Positions 44,189 through 53,421 of a stretch of 64,000 bases of DNA are shown piece by piece. Location: contig NZ_CP125946.1 in NCBI RefSeq assembly GCF_030064065.1, positions 496,001-560,000 of the forward strand, read 5' to 3'. Numbering within the stretch: position 1 is the first letter of the stretch; each line of letters begins with the position of its first letter. This DNA is from Rothia sp. SD9660Na. Lineage in GTDB: Bacteria > Actinomycetota > Actinomycetes > Actinomycetales > Micrococcaceae. A program made the translations under genes and the position numbers. The notes beneath the pieces are model-generated. The model did no database searches. It was not told the DNA's origin and saw nothing but the letters and a program-made list of their open reading frames with translations.

Positions 44189-45199
44189 TTACGCCATCGC
44201 GCTCTCTGCCCAGAGCAAGGAGCGGGTGCTTGACCCTTCATGTAGGCTCACCGGGAGCACATCGCTTCCGGTGAGCTCTTTTTCTTCCTCGTTCATGGCG
44301 TGCATGAGCTGGGCGATAGCTCGCTGGGCCATTGCGTCGATGGGCTGTACCACGGTGGTCAGCTCGGGCAGAAGGGCCCGGCTGGTTTCAGTCCCGTCAA
44401 AGCCGATGACCTGCAAGTCATCGGGCACCTGCCGCCCTGCCGTCCGGGCATAGCCCAGCACCATGGCTGCGTAGACGTCGTTGGAGGCAAAAACCGCATC
44501 AACCTGCGGGTGCTCAGCGAGATAGGTATGAATGCGATCGCGTTTGGTGGCCTGCGGGGTGGTAAAACCCAACTCGAGAATCTGGGGGGCGTAGCCTGCT
44601 TCGGTGATGGCTAGCTGGTAGCCGCGCTGGCGGGCGTTGTCGGGGGAGATGGTTGAGGTGATGTGCAGGACGTTGGTGGCACCTCCGTCCAGGAGCAGGC
44701 GGGTAGCTCGGTAGGCGCCGTTGAAGTTATCGCAACTGATGTTGGGGCCTCGGCCGGTCTCTTGCCGGTCGATGGTAATCAGGGGAGCGCCCAGGTGGGG
44801 GAAGTTGGCGACGACCTGGGAATGAGCGCCGGTAATGACTCCGTCGACCTGGTTGGCAATGAGCATGTCCAGGTAGCGCTGCTCTGACTCGGGGTGGTCG
44901 TTGGAGTTGCAGAGAATGGTTTTGTATCCGATGTCAGCTAGATGGGATTCGATGCGGTAGGCCATCTCACCGTAGAAGGGGTTGGCAACCGAGGGGAAGA
45001 CCAGGCCGATGAGCTGGCTTTTTTGCCCCTGGAGGGAGCGAGCGATAGCGTTGGGCCGGTAGCCCAGCTGTTGCATGGCGTCGAAAACTTTGACGCGGGT
45101 GGCTTCGGAAAGGTAGCCCCGGTTATTGAGTACCCGGGAGACGGTGGTGGGGGAGACGCCTGCCAGTGCAGCGACATCGCCAAGCTTTGGTTTGGGCAC
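44189..45199 (-). CDS. scrR: LacI-family transcriptional regulator
   Basis: The 336-residue protein has an N-terminal LacI helix-turn-helix (KLGDVAALAGVSPTTVSRVLNNRGYLSEATRVKV) with the hinge YRPNAIARSL. A periplasmic-binding-like sugar-sensing domain follows. The gene lies close to scrB and scrA, both of which have LacI-type operators, so it is the likely repressor. The symbol is by context. Its promoter has TATAAT at 45242-45247 (minus strand). Confidence 0.85.
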   Translation of the reverse strand: MPKPKLGDVAALAGVSPTTVSRVLNNRGYLSEATRVKVFDAMQQLGYRPNAIARSLQGQKSQLIGLVFPSVANPFYGEMAYRIESHLADIGYKTILCNSNDHPESEQRYLDMLIANQVDGVITGAHSQVVANFPHLGAPLITIDRQETGRGPNISCDNFNGAYRATRLLLDGGATNVLHITSTISPDNARQRGYQLAITEAGYAPQILELGFTTPQATKRDRIHTYLAEHPQVDAVFASNDVYAAMVLGYARTAGRQVPDDLQVIGFDGTETSRALLPELTTVVQPIDAMAQRAIAQLMHAMNEEEKELTGSDVLPVSLHEGSSTRSLLWAESAMA

Positions 45200-45241
45200 G
45201 CGGTGCTCCGGTCTGTTGGGGGTGGGCTCGGGCTGTTCTTA

Positions 45242-45268
45242 ATTATAGGGCCTGTCTAACAGGCCCTG
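45242..45268 (-). promoter_or_regulatory. lacI-type regulator promoter with palindrome
   Basis: On the minus strand a perfect TATAAT (45242-45247) is preceded directly by a 10-bp-arm palindrome, AGGGCCTGTC-T-AACAGGCCCT in plus-strand sense with minor asymmetry (about 45248-45268). It fills the -35/-10 spacer. It shares CCTGTCTMACAGG with 40431-40443. Confidence 0.6.
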
Positions 45269-45337
45269 AGAAGCGTTGAGCTGTGTGATGGAAGCTAAGC
45301 TGTGCTCTGAGACTGACGGCGTTGCCCCGGTAAGGGG

Positions 45338-46567
45338 CTAGCTGGGAAGAGTAAGGTAGGAGACAGCCTGACCGGATGCAGCTCCGTCTGGTGGGATGAG
45401 CGCCAGGGCGTCGGCGGTGGCAAAGGAAGTGAGCATATGGGACTGGGTCTTGGGCAGGGGGGTAAGCTTTCTGCCCTCGGGGGTGGTAGTAAGGGTAGCT
45501 GGTAGCAGGCGCAGGTCGTGTTTGCGGTAGCCGGGTACCGGGTGGGTGAGGACGCCTTCGGCCAGCTCGGCTAGGGGAGCACCAGTGGCGCCGGTGAGCC
45601 AGGGTGGCAGGTAGGAGTAGAGGGCGGTATAGGCAGCTAGGGGGTTGCCGGGTAGGCCGAGGACGAGAGGGGAGGTTGGGTTGCTCTTGGCCGGCAGGCG
45701 GGCGGCCAGGGCCGGGTGGCCGGGACGGATGGTGACGGATTCGAAGAGGTAGCTTGCACCTAGGTCGGCTAGGGCGCGGCGCACCCAGTCTGCGGTGGAG
45801 GTAGAGGAGCCGCCGGTAATAAGTAGCAGGTCGGCGCCGGTGGTGGTGAGCCAGTTGGTGAGCTGGGTTTTGCTGTCGGGCAGACGGCAGATGCTGCTAA
45901 CGCTGGCTCCCAGGTTTTCGATGATGTGGGGGAAGGCCATAGAGTAGGCGTCGCGCACCTGGCCTGGGCCAGGGAGGCCGGAGGTAATTATTTCGTTGCC
46001 GGTGTAGGCGATAGCGACGGTGGGGCGGGCGGTGACGGTGAGGGTGTCAAGGCCGAGGGTGGCAAGGGCTCCGAGATGACGGGCGGTAATGGGTGTTCCC
46101 GCGGGAAGTGCCGTGCTGTTGGCTGAAAGTTCTTCACCCGCCCGTCGGATGTCGGCACCGGGGGCTGGGCAGCCCCGGTTAAAAATCTTGGGGTCGGGTC
46201 TGAGCGTGTTGCCGTCTGCTAGGGCGTGTTCCTGGCGAAGCACGCCGTCGGTGCCCGGGGGTATGAGCCCGCCGGTCAGAACGGGGGTAGCCTGGCCGGG
46301 GGTAAGGGGCAGAACTCGCTGGTGGATATTCTCGCCCTCTGCTGCTGGCGGGTGGGTGAGCAGCTGCCAGGGTGGGGCACCGGCGGTGGCGTAGCCGTCC
46401 ATAGCTGAGGAATCATAGTGGGGCACCGGCAGCAGGGCGCGGGCGTCCTTGCTCAGGGTTCTGCCGATAGCCTCCTGGGCGAGGGGTACCTCTTCATCGG
46501 TTCGGGCAAGGGTCGCCCCTGCCTGGTGTAGGAGCTGCCTGGCCTGCTGCCAGCTGGTGTGGTGCAC
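45338..46567 (-). CDS. moeA: Molybdopterin molybdenumtransferase (MoeA), minus-strand copy
   Basis: The 409-residue protein has the MoeA domain order, with VPHYDSSAMDGYATAG near residue 50, ITGGSSTSTADWV in the MogA-like domain, and LGLPGNPLAAY. MoeA inserts molybdate into adenylated molybdopterin. It is the last gene of moaA-moaD-mobA-moeA. A second, distinct MoeA is encoded at 50461. The TGGSS variant differs from the usual TSGGxS, so this copy may have diverged. Confidence 0.88.
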   Translation of the reverse strand: MHHTSWQQARQLLHQAGATLARTDEEVPLAQEAIGRTLSKDARALLPVPHYDSSAMDGYATAGAPPWQLLTHPPAAEGENIHQRVLPLTPGQATPVLTGGLIPPGTDGVLRQEHALADGNTLRPDPKIFNRGCPAPGADIRRAGEELSANSTALPAGTPITARHLGALATLGLDTLTVTARPTVAIAYTGNEIITSGLPGPGQVRDAYSMAFPHIIENLGASVSSICRLPDSKTQLTNWLTTTGADLLLITGGSSTSTADWVRRALADLGASYLFESVTIRPGHPALAARLPAKSNPTSPLVLGLPGNPLAAYTALYSYLPPWLTGATGAPLAELAEGVLTHPVPGYRKHDLRLLPATLTTTPEGRKLTPLPKTQSHMLTSFATADALALIPPDGAASGQAVSYLTLPS

Positions 46568-46577
46568 GGTGCTGTCC

Positions 46578-47192
46578 TTAGGGGGTAGGGGGAACCTGGG
46601 TGTAGCCAGCAGTGCGGGCGGCTTCCCAGGTGTCGACGTCGGCGGTGAGTTCGGCGGGCAGTTCTAGCTCGGCGGGTGCAAGGGGGCTGAGAAAACGGCG
46701 GACGGAGGCGTTTGCGGTTTCTCCCTCAAAGGCCGGGACCAGGGAGGTAGCCCGGTAGATTCCCAGCAGGGGCTGAGTGATACCCTCCGCCACAGCCCAG
46801 TAGCCGCTAAGCTGTTCCGGCGCGGATGCCGCCGCCTCAAGGAGCAGGGGAACTGCGGCCCCAACGCGGGGCAGGTCGCAGGAAAGAACTAGCACCCAGT
46901 GCTGGGAGGAGCTCAAGAGGCCCGGGTTGGTTTTCTTGAGGGCGCTCAGCCCAGCGGAGATCCCAGCTGCTGGCCCGCCGAAGGCTGGTTCTTCCCGGGT
47001 TTGGAACACACCGCTGGGCAGAGTAAGGTCTGCTGGACCCACCACAATGCGGGCGCTAGCCCCGGCGCAGGCTGCTAGGGCCTGCTCAAGCAGGGTGGAC
47101 GAGCCATTCGACAAGAGGGCCTTGGGCACCCCTCCGAGGCGGGAGGAGCGTCCGCCTGCCAAAATCAAGGCCGAATACTTCATATCGGTCAT
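46578..47192 (-). CDS. mobA: Molybdenum cofactor guanylyltransferase (MobA-like)
   Basis: The 204-residue nucleotidyltransferase has the signature LAGGRSSRLGGVPKALL at about residues 10-26 and LSCDLPRVG around the metal-binding aspartate. MobA adds GMP to Mo-molybdopterin, giving the bis-MGD form that NarG needs. It starts 9 bases after moaD and ends 10 bases before moeA on the same strand. Confidence 0.88.
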   Translation of the reverse strand: MTDMKYSALILAGGRSSRLGGVPKALLSNGSSTLLEQALAACAGASARIVVGPADLTLPSGVFQTREEPAFGGPAAGISAGLSALKKTNPGLLSSSQHWVLVLSCDLPRVGAAVPLLLEAAASAPEQLSGYWAVAEGITQPLLGIYRATSLVPAFEGETANASVRRFLSPLAPAELELPAELTADVDTWEAARTAGYTQVPPTP

Positions 47193-47201
47193 ACGTGCTG
47201 C

Positions 47202-47483
47202 CTATCCACCAGCAAAGGGGGGTAGGACGTCCAGGCGCTGGGCCCCTTGCAGGAGTTTTGCATCATCGAGGGAATCTGCGCTCGCTGCAACCCCGTCTAC
47301 CAGGAAGGTGCAGCGTGGCAGAATATCTGCCAGGGTCTGACCTGAGGGAGTAGCCCCGGTAAATTCGCGCGCTAGGTAGGCCTGGAGACCGGCGAGTGTG
47401 GGGTTGGGGAGCTGCTCTAGCTCAACCATCACACCGGGTAGGCCAGCTGCCGCCCGGGCCGCAGCGAAGAAGTTAATCTGCAT
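47202..47483 (-). CDS. moaD: Molybdopterin synthase small subunit MoaD
   Basis: The 93-residue ubiquitin-like protein ends with the double glycine (LPPFAGG) that is adenylated by MoeB and turned into a thiocarboxylate. It donates sulfur in molybdopterin synthesis with MoaE, which is encoded on the other arm of the island. Confidence 0.9.
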   Translation of the reverse strand: MQINFFAAARAAAGLPGVMVELEQLPNPTLAGLQAYLAREFTGATPSGQTLADILPRCTFLVDGVAASADSLDDAKLLQGAQRLDVLPPFAGG

Positions 47484-47542
47484 GTCTTTTACCTTTATAT
47501 CGTTGTACAGGTGGTGGGCTTGTAGGGGCTAGTTGGCCATGA

Positions 47543-48706
47543 CTAGCCGCCGATGGCGCTCATGGATCGAGTAGGTTGGGTGAAGTCGGGGGTGTCGAAA
47601 CCGACGGTATCCTTGCCGTGGGCCTTGGGCTTGACCCACATGGCTCCGCGCCAGATCTGGGCCAGTTCAGTATCGCTGGCTCCGCCGCGCAGGGCGCCCA
47701 TGAGGTCGGTTTCGGTCAGGGAGAAGAGACAGGAGCGTACCTTGCCGTCGGCGGTGATGCGGGTGCGAGTACAGGCTGAGCAGAAGGGCTCGGTGACTGA
47801 GGCGATAATGCCTACCTGACCCAGGGGCTCTGCTGCGCCAGTGTGACCCAGCGGGTAGACGTCCCAGAGGGCTGCGGGGGAGGCCCCGCGCGGACGCCCG
47901 TGAGGCAGCAGGTCGTAGTGGTCGGCTAGGCGCTGGCGGATTTGCTCGGCGGTGATGGTGCCTTCGCGGGTCCAGTTATGGTCGGCATCCAGGGGCATCT
48001 GTTCGATGAAGCGGAGCTGGTAGCCGCCCTCTAAAGCCCAGGTGAGGAGTTCATGGCCCTGATCATCGTTGACGCCGGCCATGAGGACCGCGTTGATTTT
48101 GAGGGGGGTGAGCCCGGCGGCAGCTGCGGCTTCAATACCTGTGAGTACCGAGGCTAGCTTATCCCTGCGGGTGAGCTGCGCGAATGTTTCGGGGCAGATG
48201 GTATCGAGGGAGACATTGACCCGGTTGAGCCCGGCCTGAACCAGGGCATCTACCTTTTTATCGAGTCCGATGCCGTTGGTCGTCAGGGCGATGGGCAGAT
48301 GGGGGTGTTCGGCGCGGACGGCAGCAATAATATCGGTGAGGTCAGCTCGTACTAGGGGCTCGCCACCGGTAAAGCGTACCTCTTCGATTCCTAGGTCTCG
48401 CACACCTACCCTTACCAGGCGGGTGACCTCATCGAGGGTTAGAAGCTGTGTGCCGGGCAGCCAGTTGAGGCCTTCAGCGGGCATGCAGTAGACACAGCGC
48501 AGGTTGCACTTGTCCATCAGGGAAATGCGGAGGTCTGTGGCGGTTCGTCCCCAGCGGTCGGCAAGAGGCCCGGTGGTGGGCAGGTCCGGGTGTGCAGCTG
48601 CACTGGCACCGCCGGTCACAACTGGGATGGAAGAACCCAGGGGCACCGGGGGTTTGGGGGCTGAAGACTGGGGCATACCCGCACTTTCACAAATCTTAAT
48701 CGGCAT
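47543..48706 (-). CDS. moaA: GTP 3',8-cyclase MoaA
   Basis: The 387-residue radical-SAM enzyme has CNLRCVYC binding the first iron-sulfur cluster and FCSACTRTRITADGKVRSC binding the second. It ends in the family's Gly-Gly tail (SAIGG). It makes the first intermediate of molybdopterin from GTP. The start is uncertain: ATG 48706 (TATTAC 7 bases upstream, possibly leaderless) or ATG 48676. It is divergent from modA. Confidence 0.94.
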   Translation of the reverse strand: MPIKICESAGMPQSSAPKPPVPLGSSIPVVTGGASAAAHPDLPTTGPLADRWGRTATDLRISLMDKCNLRCVYCMPAEGLNWLPGTQLLTLDEVTRLVRVGVRDLGIEEVRFTGGEPLVRADLTDIIAAVRAEHPHLPIALTTNGIGLDKKVDALVQAGLNRVNVSLDTICPETFAQLTRRDKLASVLTGIEAAAAAGLTPLKINAVLMAGVNDDQGHELLTWALEGGYQLRFIEQMPLDADHNWTREGTITAEQIRQRLADHYDLLPHGRPRGASPAALWDVYPLGHTGAAEPLGQVGIIASVTEPFCSACTRTRITADGKVRSCLFSLTETDLMGALRGGASDTELAQIWRGAMWVKPKAHGKDTVGFDTPDFTQPTRSMSAIGG

Positions 48707-48820
48707 TTCAGATGTAATATTTAGCCTAGCTAAACCGGGTGAAGAACACCACCTGGCTCTACACTAATCTATAGATAAAGACCCCACCACTGCCACTGTT
48801 ACCCCGTCATCGGAGACCCC
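48707..48820. promoter_or_regulatory. Divergent promoter region of moaA and modA
   Basis: TTTAGC-CTA-GCTAAA (48720-48734) is a 15-bp palindrome close to the moaA start. ATCTATAGAT (about 48767-48776) is another. Either may be a regulator site, but no known Mo-responsive motif was recognised. Confidence 0.45.
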
Positions 48821-49588
48821 ATGCGCCGCCTGAGCACCCTTCTCGTCCCTCTTTTGCTGGGCCTGACCGCCTGCGGGGGAGCAGCAAGCTCCCCACAGGG
48901 GCAGGACGCTGAAGTTCAGCTCTTTGCTGCGGCCTCCTTGGGGGCTGTGGGTGATGAGCTCATAGCAGCCTACCGTCAAGAAAACCCGCAGGTCTCTATC
49001 ACTGCCACCTACGCAGGGTCATCCCAATTGGTTACGCAGATGGTCGAAGGCACTACCCCCGACCTGCTCATTACAGCCGATAGCACTACCATGGACCAGG
49101 CCCTCGAAAAGGTTGAAGAGCTCGCCGCTGCAACCCCTGAGACTATTGCCACCAATGCCCTAGTACTGGCAACTGCCCCAGGTAACCCTGCCGCCATTGA
49201 TAGCCTTGATGACCTGGCCGCACCCGGCGTCCTGACCGCTATCTGCGCCGAGCAAGTGCCCTGCGGACGCCTGGCCCACCAGGAACTTACCCGCCAGGGT
49301 GTAGCGCCAGCCACCTCCACCGAAGAAGCTAACGTCTCGGCAGTTGCCACCAAGGTAGCCACCGGCCAGGTGGATGCCGGCTTCATCTACTCCACCGACG
49401 CCACCGCTATCTCAGCCACCGACGATATCACCGTCATCACCCTGCCCCAGGTTGAACGCAACGCCTACCCCCTAGCCCTCACCAGCAGCGGTCAAGGTAA
49501 GGAAAGTGCCCAAAACTTTGCGAACTGGCTGACGACCTCAGGTGCCGCCGCCCAGATTCTTACCGACTACGGCTTCGAACCTGCCTAA
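48821..49588 (+). CDS. modA: Molybdate ABC transporter substrate-binding lipoprotein
   Basis: The 255-residue protein has a lipoprotein signal peptide with lipobox LTAC (C18), followed by the ModA pattern VQLFAAASLGAVGDEL, YAGSSQLVTQMVEG and DLLITADSTTMD. It binds molybdate or tungstate outside the membrane. modB follows after 9 bases. Confidence 0.94.
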   Translation: MRRLSTLLVPLLLGLTACGGAASSPQGQDAEVQLFAAASLGAVGDELIAAYRQENPQVSITATYAGSSQLVTQMVEGTTPDLLITADSTTMDQALEKVEELAAATPETIATNALVLATAPGNPAAIDSLDDLAAPGVLTAICAEQVPCGRLAHQELTRQGVAPATSTEEANVSAVATKVATGQVDAGFIYSTDATAISATDDITVITLPQVERNAYPLALTSSGQGKESAQNFANWLTTSGAAAQILTDYGFEPA

Positions 49589-49597
49589 ACTAGAACC

Positions 49598-50464
49598 ATG
49601 AGCACCCCCGGTTCCGCACCCCCACCGCCAAGAGTGCGGGTCAGCCCCTTTACTTCCGTCCCCGTGCACGCTGTGCTCCCCACCCTGCTCACCCTGGCAC
49701 TCGTCGCGGGTCCCCTACTGTCCCTCCTGGTTCGTACGCCCTGGGGGAGTCTGCCCCAGCTACTGGCAGAACCAGCTGCCCTGGCTGCCGTCCGGCTCTC
49801 GGTGCTCACCGCTCTAGCTGCTACCGCTGTATCAGCCCTGCTAGGCACCCCTACAGCCCTAGTACTGGCCACGGTTCTCGAGCAGTCTCGCGCTCGCCGC
49901 CTGAGCTGGGTACTCTACGGGCTGATCTACACCCCCATCATCTTCTCCCCGGTGGTCTCTGGTCTGGCCCTGCTCTTTTTCTGGGGCAGGCGAGGGCTGC
50001 TCGGTTCCTGGCTTGAAACGGCAGGCCTCTCGGTGGCCTACACCCCGCTGGCTGTGGTTCTGGCTCAAACCTTTGTGGCCCTGCCCTTCTTTGTGGCCAC
50101 CCTGGTCACCACCCTGCGAGCGCTGCCCCCTGAATACGCCGAGATTGCCCGGCTTGAGGGGGCGAGCCCCACCGAGGTTACTACCCGTGTGCTCTTACCC
50201 CTGGCTGCTCCCGGCCTGCTGACGGCAGCCGTCCTGACCTTTGCCCGCGCCCTGGGGGAGTACGGTGCCACCGTCACCTTCGCCGGGAATGTTGAGGGTG
50301 TGACCCGCACTCTTCCGCTGGCTATCGACCTGGCTTTAAGCTCTAACCGCATGGACGCTGCCCTGGGGGCGGCGCTCATGCTGATCGCCCTCTACCTGGG
50401 CCTGCTGGCCGCCGGAGCCTTTGCCCTCTGGCTGGGCCGACTGAAAGGAAACCGCCGAGCATGA
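49598..50464 (+). CDS. modB: Molybdate ABC transporter permease
   Basis: The 288-residue protein has six membrane segments. Its EAA-type ATPase-contact loop is EYAEIARLEGASPTEVTTRVLLPLAAPGL at about residues 182-210. It transports the molybdate delivered by ModA. It overlaps the next gene in an ATGA junction. A modC ATPase gene is missing where it would be expected. Confidence 0.92.
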   Translation: MSTPGSAPPPPRVRVSPFTSVPVHAVLPTLLTLALVAGPLLSLLVRTPWGSLPQLLAEPAALAAVRLSVLTALAATAVSALLGTPTALVLATVLEQSRARRLSWVLYGLIYTPIIFSPVVSGLALLFFWGRRGLLGSWLETAGLSVAYTPLAVVLAQTFVALPFFVATLVTTLRALPPEYAEIARLEGASPTEVTTRVLLPLAAPGLLTAAVLTFARALGEYGATVTFAGNVEGVTRTLPLAIDLALSSNRMDAALGAALMLIALYLGLLAAGAFALWLGRLKGNRRA

Positions 50465-51822
50465 CACAAGCCCAAGAGACCCTTAACCGGCTGCTCCCCG
50501 CGGGGGAGAGTATTGCGCCGGGCACCTATGCTGCCCGTGTGCGTGAACTGGTAGCTGCTACCGTCACCCTCACCAGTCAGCGGTTACCCCTCCAGCAGGC
50601 TGCCGGCCGCCAGCTCGCAGAACCCCTCTACGCCTTGATTCCACAGCCCTCCTTCGTCAACTCCCAGATGGACGGCTACGCTCTGACCAGTAGTGCGGCG
50701 CAGGGGGAAGCTCGTATCTTTCGGGTGGGGCCCGATATTCCCGCCGGGGCGCCTGTGAGCGGGCTGCCGGTGGCTGATGATGTGGTCTACCCCGTCATGA
50801 CTGGGGCTCCTGTGCCTGCTGGGTACACCACCGTGGTACCGGTTGAGCGCAGCCGTCCGCTGGTAGGGCAGCCGGACGCCGCCGGTTTCGTGGGCGAGGG
50901 CGGGCAGGTTGAGCTACCGCAGGTTTCTCCCGGTACCTTTGTGCGCAGCGTGGGGGAGGACGTTGCAGCCGGTCAGCTCCTGGCCGATGCCGGTAGCCGT
51001 CTGACTCCGGCCCTGCTTGGTGCTCTAGCCGCCCAGGGGATTGGGGAAGTGGAGGTCTACCGCCCTCTGCGCCTGCTCATCATTACCGGGGGCGACGAGG
51101 TGGCTTCTGCTGGCGCAGCCCCTGCCCCGGGGCAGATATTCAATGCCAACGGGCCGGTGCTCACCACCCTTGCCGAGCAGGACGGTTGCACCACCGACCA
51201 CCTACCCATCGGTGATTCTGTTGAAAAATTTACTGCGGCCCTAGGTAGGGCGCTCGCAGAGCGGGTGCCCGATGTGATTGTCACCAGCGGTGGTATCAGC
51301 CACGGTAAGTACGAGGTGGTTCGTCTGGGTCTGGCGGCCCTGGCTACTAACCCTGCTGCCCCGAACACTGCCGCTGGAGGCACGGTTCGGGTGCTTGCGC
51401 ACTGGTTTGGTCACGCCACCCAGCAGCCCGGCGGCCCCCAGGGCCTGGCCCTGCTGGGTCTTCCTGCTGGCAGGGTACTGCCGGTGGTCTGCCTGCCGGG
51501 TAATCCGGTCAGTACCCTCATCAGCTACCACCTGCTGCTGCGGCCAGCCCTGGCTCATCTGGTGGGCGAAGAACGGGAGACCGCCTGTGGCCAGCTAGTG
51601 CTCGAAGCTCCCCTTGCTGCCCCGGAAGGTAAAACCCAGTACCGGCGGGCTCAGCTGACCCGGCAGGTCCAGCCGGACGGGAGCGTCCTGACCCTGCTGG
51701 CCCCAAGCGCGGCTACGGGCTCCCACCTGCTACTACAGGCAGCCCGCGCCGATGCCCTGGTGGAACTGGAACCCGGGCGTACCTATCGCGGCGGTGAGCT
51801 GGTACGGTATATTCCCCTGTAG
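50461..51822 (+). CDS. moeA: Molybdopterin molybdenumtransferase (MoeA), plus-strand copy
   Basis: The 453-residue protein has IPQPSFVNSQMDGYALTS near residue 60, the MogA-like VTSGGISHGKYEVV, and LPVVCLPGNPVSTLISYH. It inserts molybdate into adenylated molybdopterin. It is translationally coupled to modB, linking uptake with insertion. It differs from the minus-strand MoeA at many positions and is about 44 residues longer. Confidence 0.9.
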   Translation: MTQAQETLNRLLPAGESIAPGTYAARVRELVAATVTLTSQRLPLQQAAGRQLAEPLYALIPQPSFVNSQMDGYALTSSAAQGEARIFRVGPDIPAGAPVSGLPVADDVVYPVMTGAPVPAGYTTVVPVERSRPLVGQPDAAGFVGEGGQVELPQVSPGTFVRSVGEDVAAGQLLADAGSRLTPALLGALAAQGIGEVEVYRPLRLLIITGGDEVASAGAAPAPGQIFNANGPVLTTLAEQDGCTTDHLPIGDSVEKFTAALGRALAERVPDVIVTSGGISHGKYEVVRLGLAALATNPAAPNTAAGGTVRVLAHWFGHATQQPGGPQGLALLGLPAGRVLPVVCLPGNPVSTLISYHLLLRPALAHLVGEERETACGQLVLEAPLAAPEGKTQYRRAQLTRQVQPDGSVLTLLAPSAATGSHLLLQAARADALVELEPGRTYRGGELVRYIPL

Positions 51823-51902
51823 ATGCACCAAAAGTTACCCCGCCTGCAAATCACGTATAGTAAATACTGATTAATTTTGTGTTGAGAGGCTAGCCAAGAA
51901 TC

Positions 51903-52394
51903 ATGACCGCCCCCGCCCCCACAGACCAGCTCACCCACGTGCGCGCTGACGGCAGCGCCCACATGGTCGATGTTACCGAGAAAAACGAAACCACCCGCAC
52001 CGCCGTGGCTGAAGGCTATATCGTTACCCGGGCAGACGTCATTGAAAAAATCTTTGACGCCGACCTGCCCAAGGGCGATGCTCTGCCCGTGGCCCGCGTC
52101 GCCGGTATTATGGCAGCCAAGAAAACCCCCGAGATCATCCCCCTCTGCCACCCCCTGCCCCTGGGCAAAATCACCATCGACTTTGAGCGGCACCCCGACC
52201 GTATCCGCATCGAGGCCCTGGTCAAAACCCGCGGCGTCACCGGGGTGGAAATGGAAGCCCTTACCGCTGTCTCCGGTGCGGCGCTGACGGTCTATGACAT
52301 GATCAAGGCTGTTGACAAACAAGCTGTCATAACCGGTATCAGGGTGCTGGAAAAAACCGGCGGTAAATCCGGTGACTGGAAGGTAGAGCAGTGA
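51903..52394 (+). CDS. moaC: Cyclic pyranopterin monophosphate synthase MoaC
   Basis: The 163-residue enzyme acts on the MoaA product. It shows [30 protein letters not shown]-like [28 protein letters not shown], and the ending [11 protein letters not shown]. The next gene starts at GTG inside its stop codon. Confidence 0.96.
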   Translation: MTAPAPTDQLTHVRADGSAHMVDVTEKNETTRTAVAEGYIVTRADVIEKIFDADLPKGDALPVARVAGIMAAKKTPEIIPLCHPLPLGKITIDFERHPDRIRIEALVKTRGVTGVEMEALTAVSGAALTVYDMIKAVDKQAVITGIRVLEKTGGKSGDWKVEQ

Positions 52395-52894
52395 GCAGCA
52401 GCTACACCCTGCCCAAGAACCGTACCGGCCTAGTCATCGTGGCCTCCACCCGGGCCGCCCGCGGTATCTACGAAGATAAATCCGGCCCCCTAGCGGTCAC
52501 CTGGCTGCGCGACCAGGGCTTTGAAACCCCCGACGCTGTCGTGGTGGCGGACGCCGACGTCCCCGCCTACATCGACCGGCTAGTAGCATCAGGGCAGCTA
52601 CCCACCTTCATCCTGACCAGCGGCGGAACCGGCCTCAACTCAGACGATACAACCGTCGAGGCTGTGCGCCCCCACCTGACCAAAGAAGTTCCCGGCATTA
52701 TGCACGCCTTCTGGAATCAGGGTCTCAAAAACACCCCCGCCGCTGTGCTCTCCCGCGGAATCGCCGGCGTCATCGGCACCAGCTTCATCATGACCCTGCC
52801 CGGCTCCACCGGGGGGGTCAAAGACGGCTGCGCCGTGCTCCAACCCCTCGTTACCCACATCTGCCGCCAGCTAGAGGACTACCATGACCACTAA
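52391..52894 (+). CDS. mogA: Molybdopterin adenylyltransferase (MogA/MoaB type)
   Basis: The 167-residue protein has the MPT-binding motif [19 protein letters not shown] and [11 protein letters not shown]. It adenylates molybdopterin before molybdate insertion by MoeA. Both ends overlap neighbouring genes, indicating coupled translation. Confidence 0.9.
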   Translation: MSSSYTLPKNRTGLVIVASTRAARGIYEDKSGPLAVTWLRDQGFETPDAVVVADADVPAYIDRLVASGQLPTFILTSGGTGLNSDDTTVEAVRPHLTKEVPGIMHAFWNQGLKNTPAAVLSRGIAGVIGTSFIMTLPGSTGGVKDGCAVLQPLVTHICRQLEDYHDH

Positions 52895-53390
52895 CCACCC
52901 AGGCTCCACAGGAGCCAACCCCTATGCGGGGCGTCCGCTCGAACCGGTGGACTCCACAGTCGTTCATGCCTCCATTACCGAAGACCCCCTCGAACCGCTC
53001 CTAGCAGGAGCTAAAGAAGCGACCATGACCCGCGCCATGGGCGCCCTGGTCGTCTTCGACGGTATCGTGCGCGACCACGACCACGGGGAGCCTGTAGCAG
53101 CCCTGGCTTACAGCGCACACCCCCAGGCAACCGGCTACCTGGAGCGCGTCCTGCACTCGGTGACAGAAGAAATCCCCGGCGTGCGCCTGTGGGTAGCCCA
53201 CCGTATCGGCCCCATCCCCATCGGCGAATCCGCCCTCACCGTACTGGCAGCGGCAGCCCACCGCGGCACAGCCTTCACAGCCTGCTCCCTGGCAGCTGAC
53301 CGCATCAAGGCAGAAGTACCCATCTGGAAAGAGCAAGAACTTACCGACGGCAGTGTGCAGTGGGTGGGAATCGATACGCCTACCGGCTAG
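52884..53390 (+). CDS. moaE: Molybdopterin synthase catalytic subunit MoaE
   Basis: The 168-residue protein has GALVVFDGIVRDHDHGEPV near residue 53, HRIGPIPIGESALTV, and the catalytic lysine region AEVPIWKEQELTDG. With MoaD it converts cPMP to molybdopterin. A structured repeat separates it from moeB. Confidence 0.94.
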   Translation: MTTNHPGSTGANPYAGRPLEPVDSTVVHASITEDPLEPLLAGAKEATMTRAMGALVVFDGIVRDHDHGEPVAALAYSAHPQATGYLERVLHSVTEEIPGVRLWVAHRIGPIPIGESALTVLAAAAHRGTAFTACSLAADRIKAEVPIWKEQELTDGSVQWVGIDTPTG

Positions 53391-53421
53391 GAGCATAGAA
53401 GATGCAGATACTGCTGGGGCA

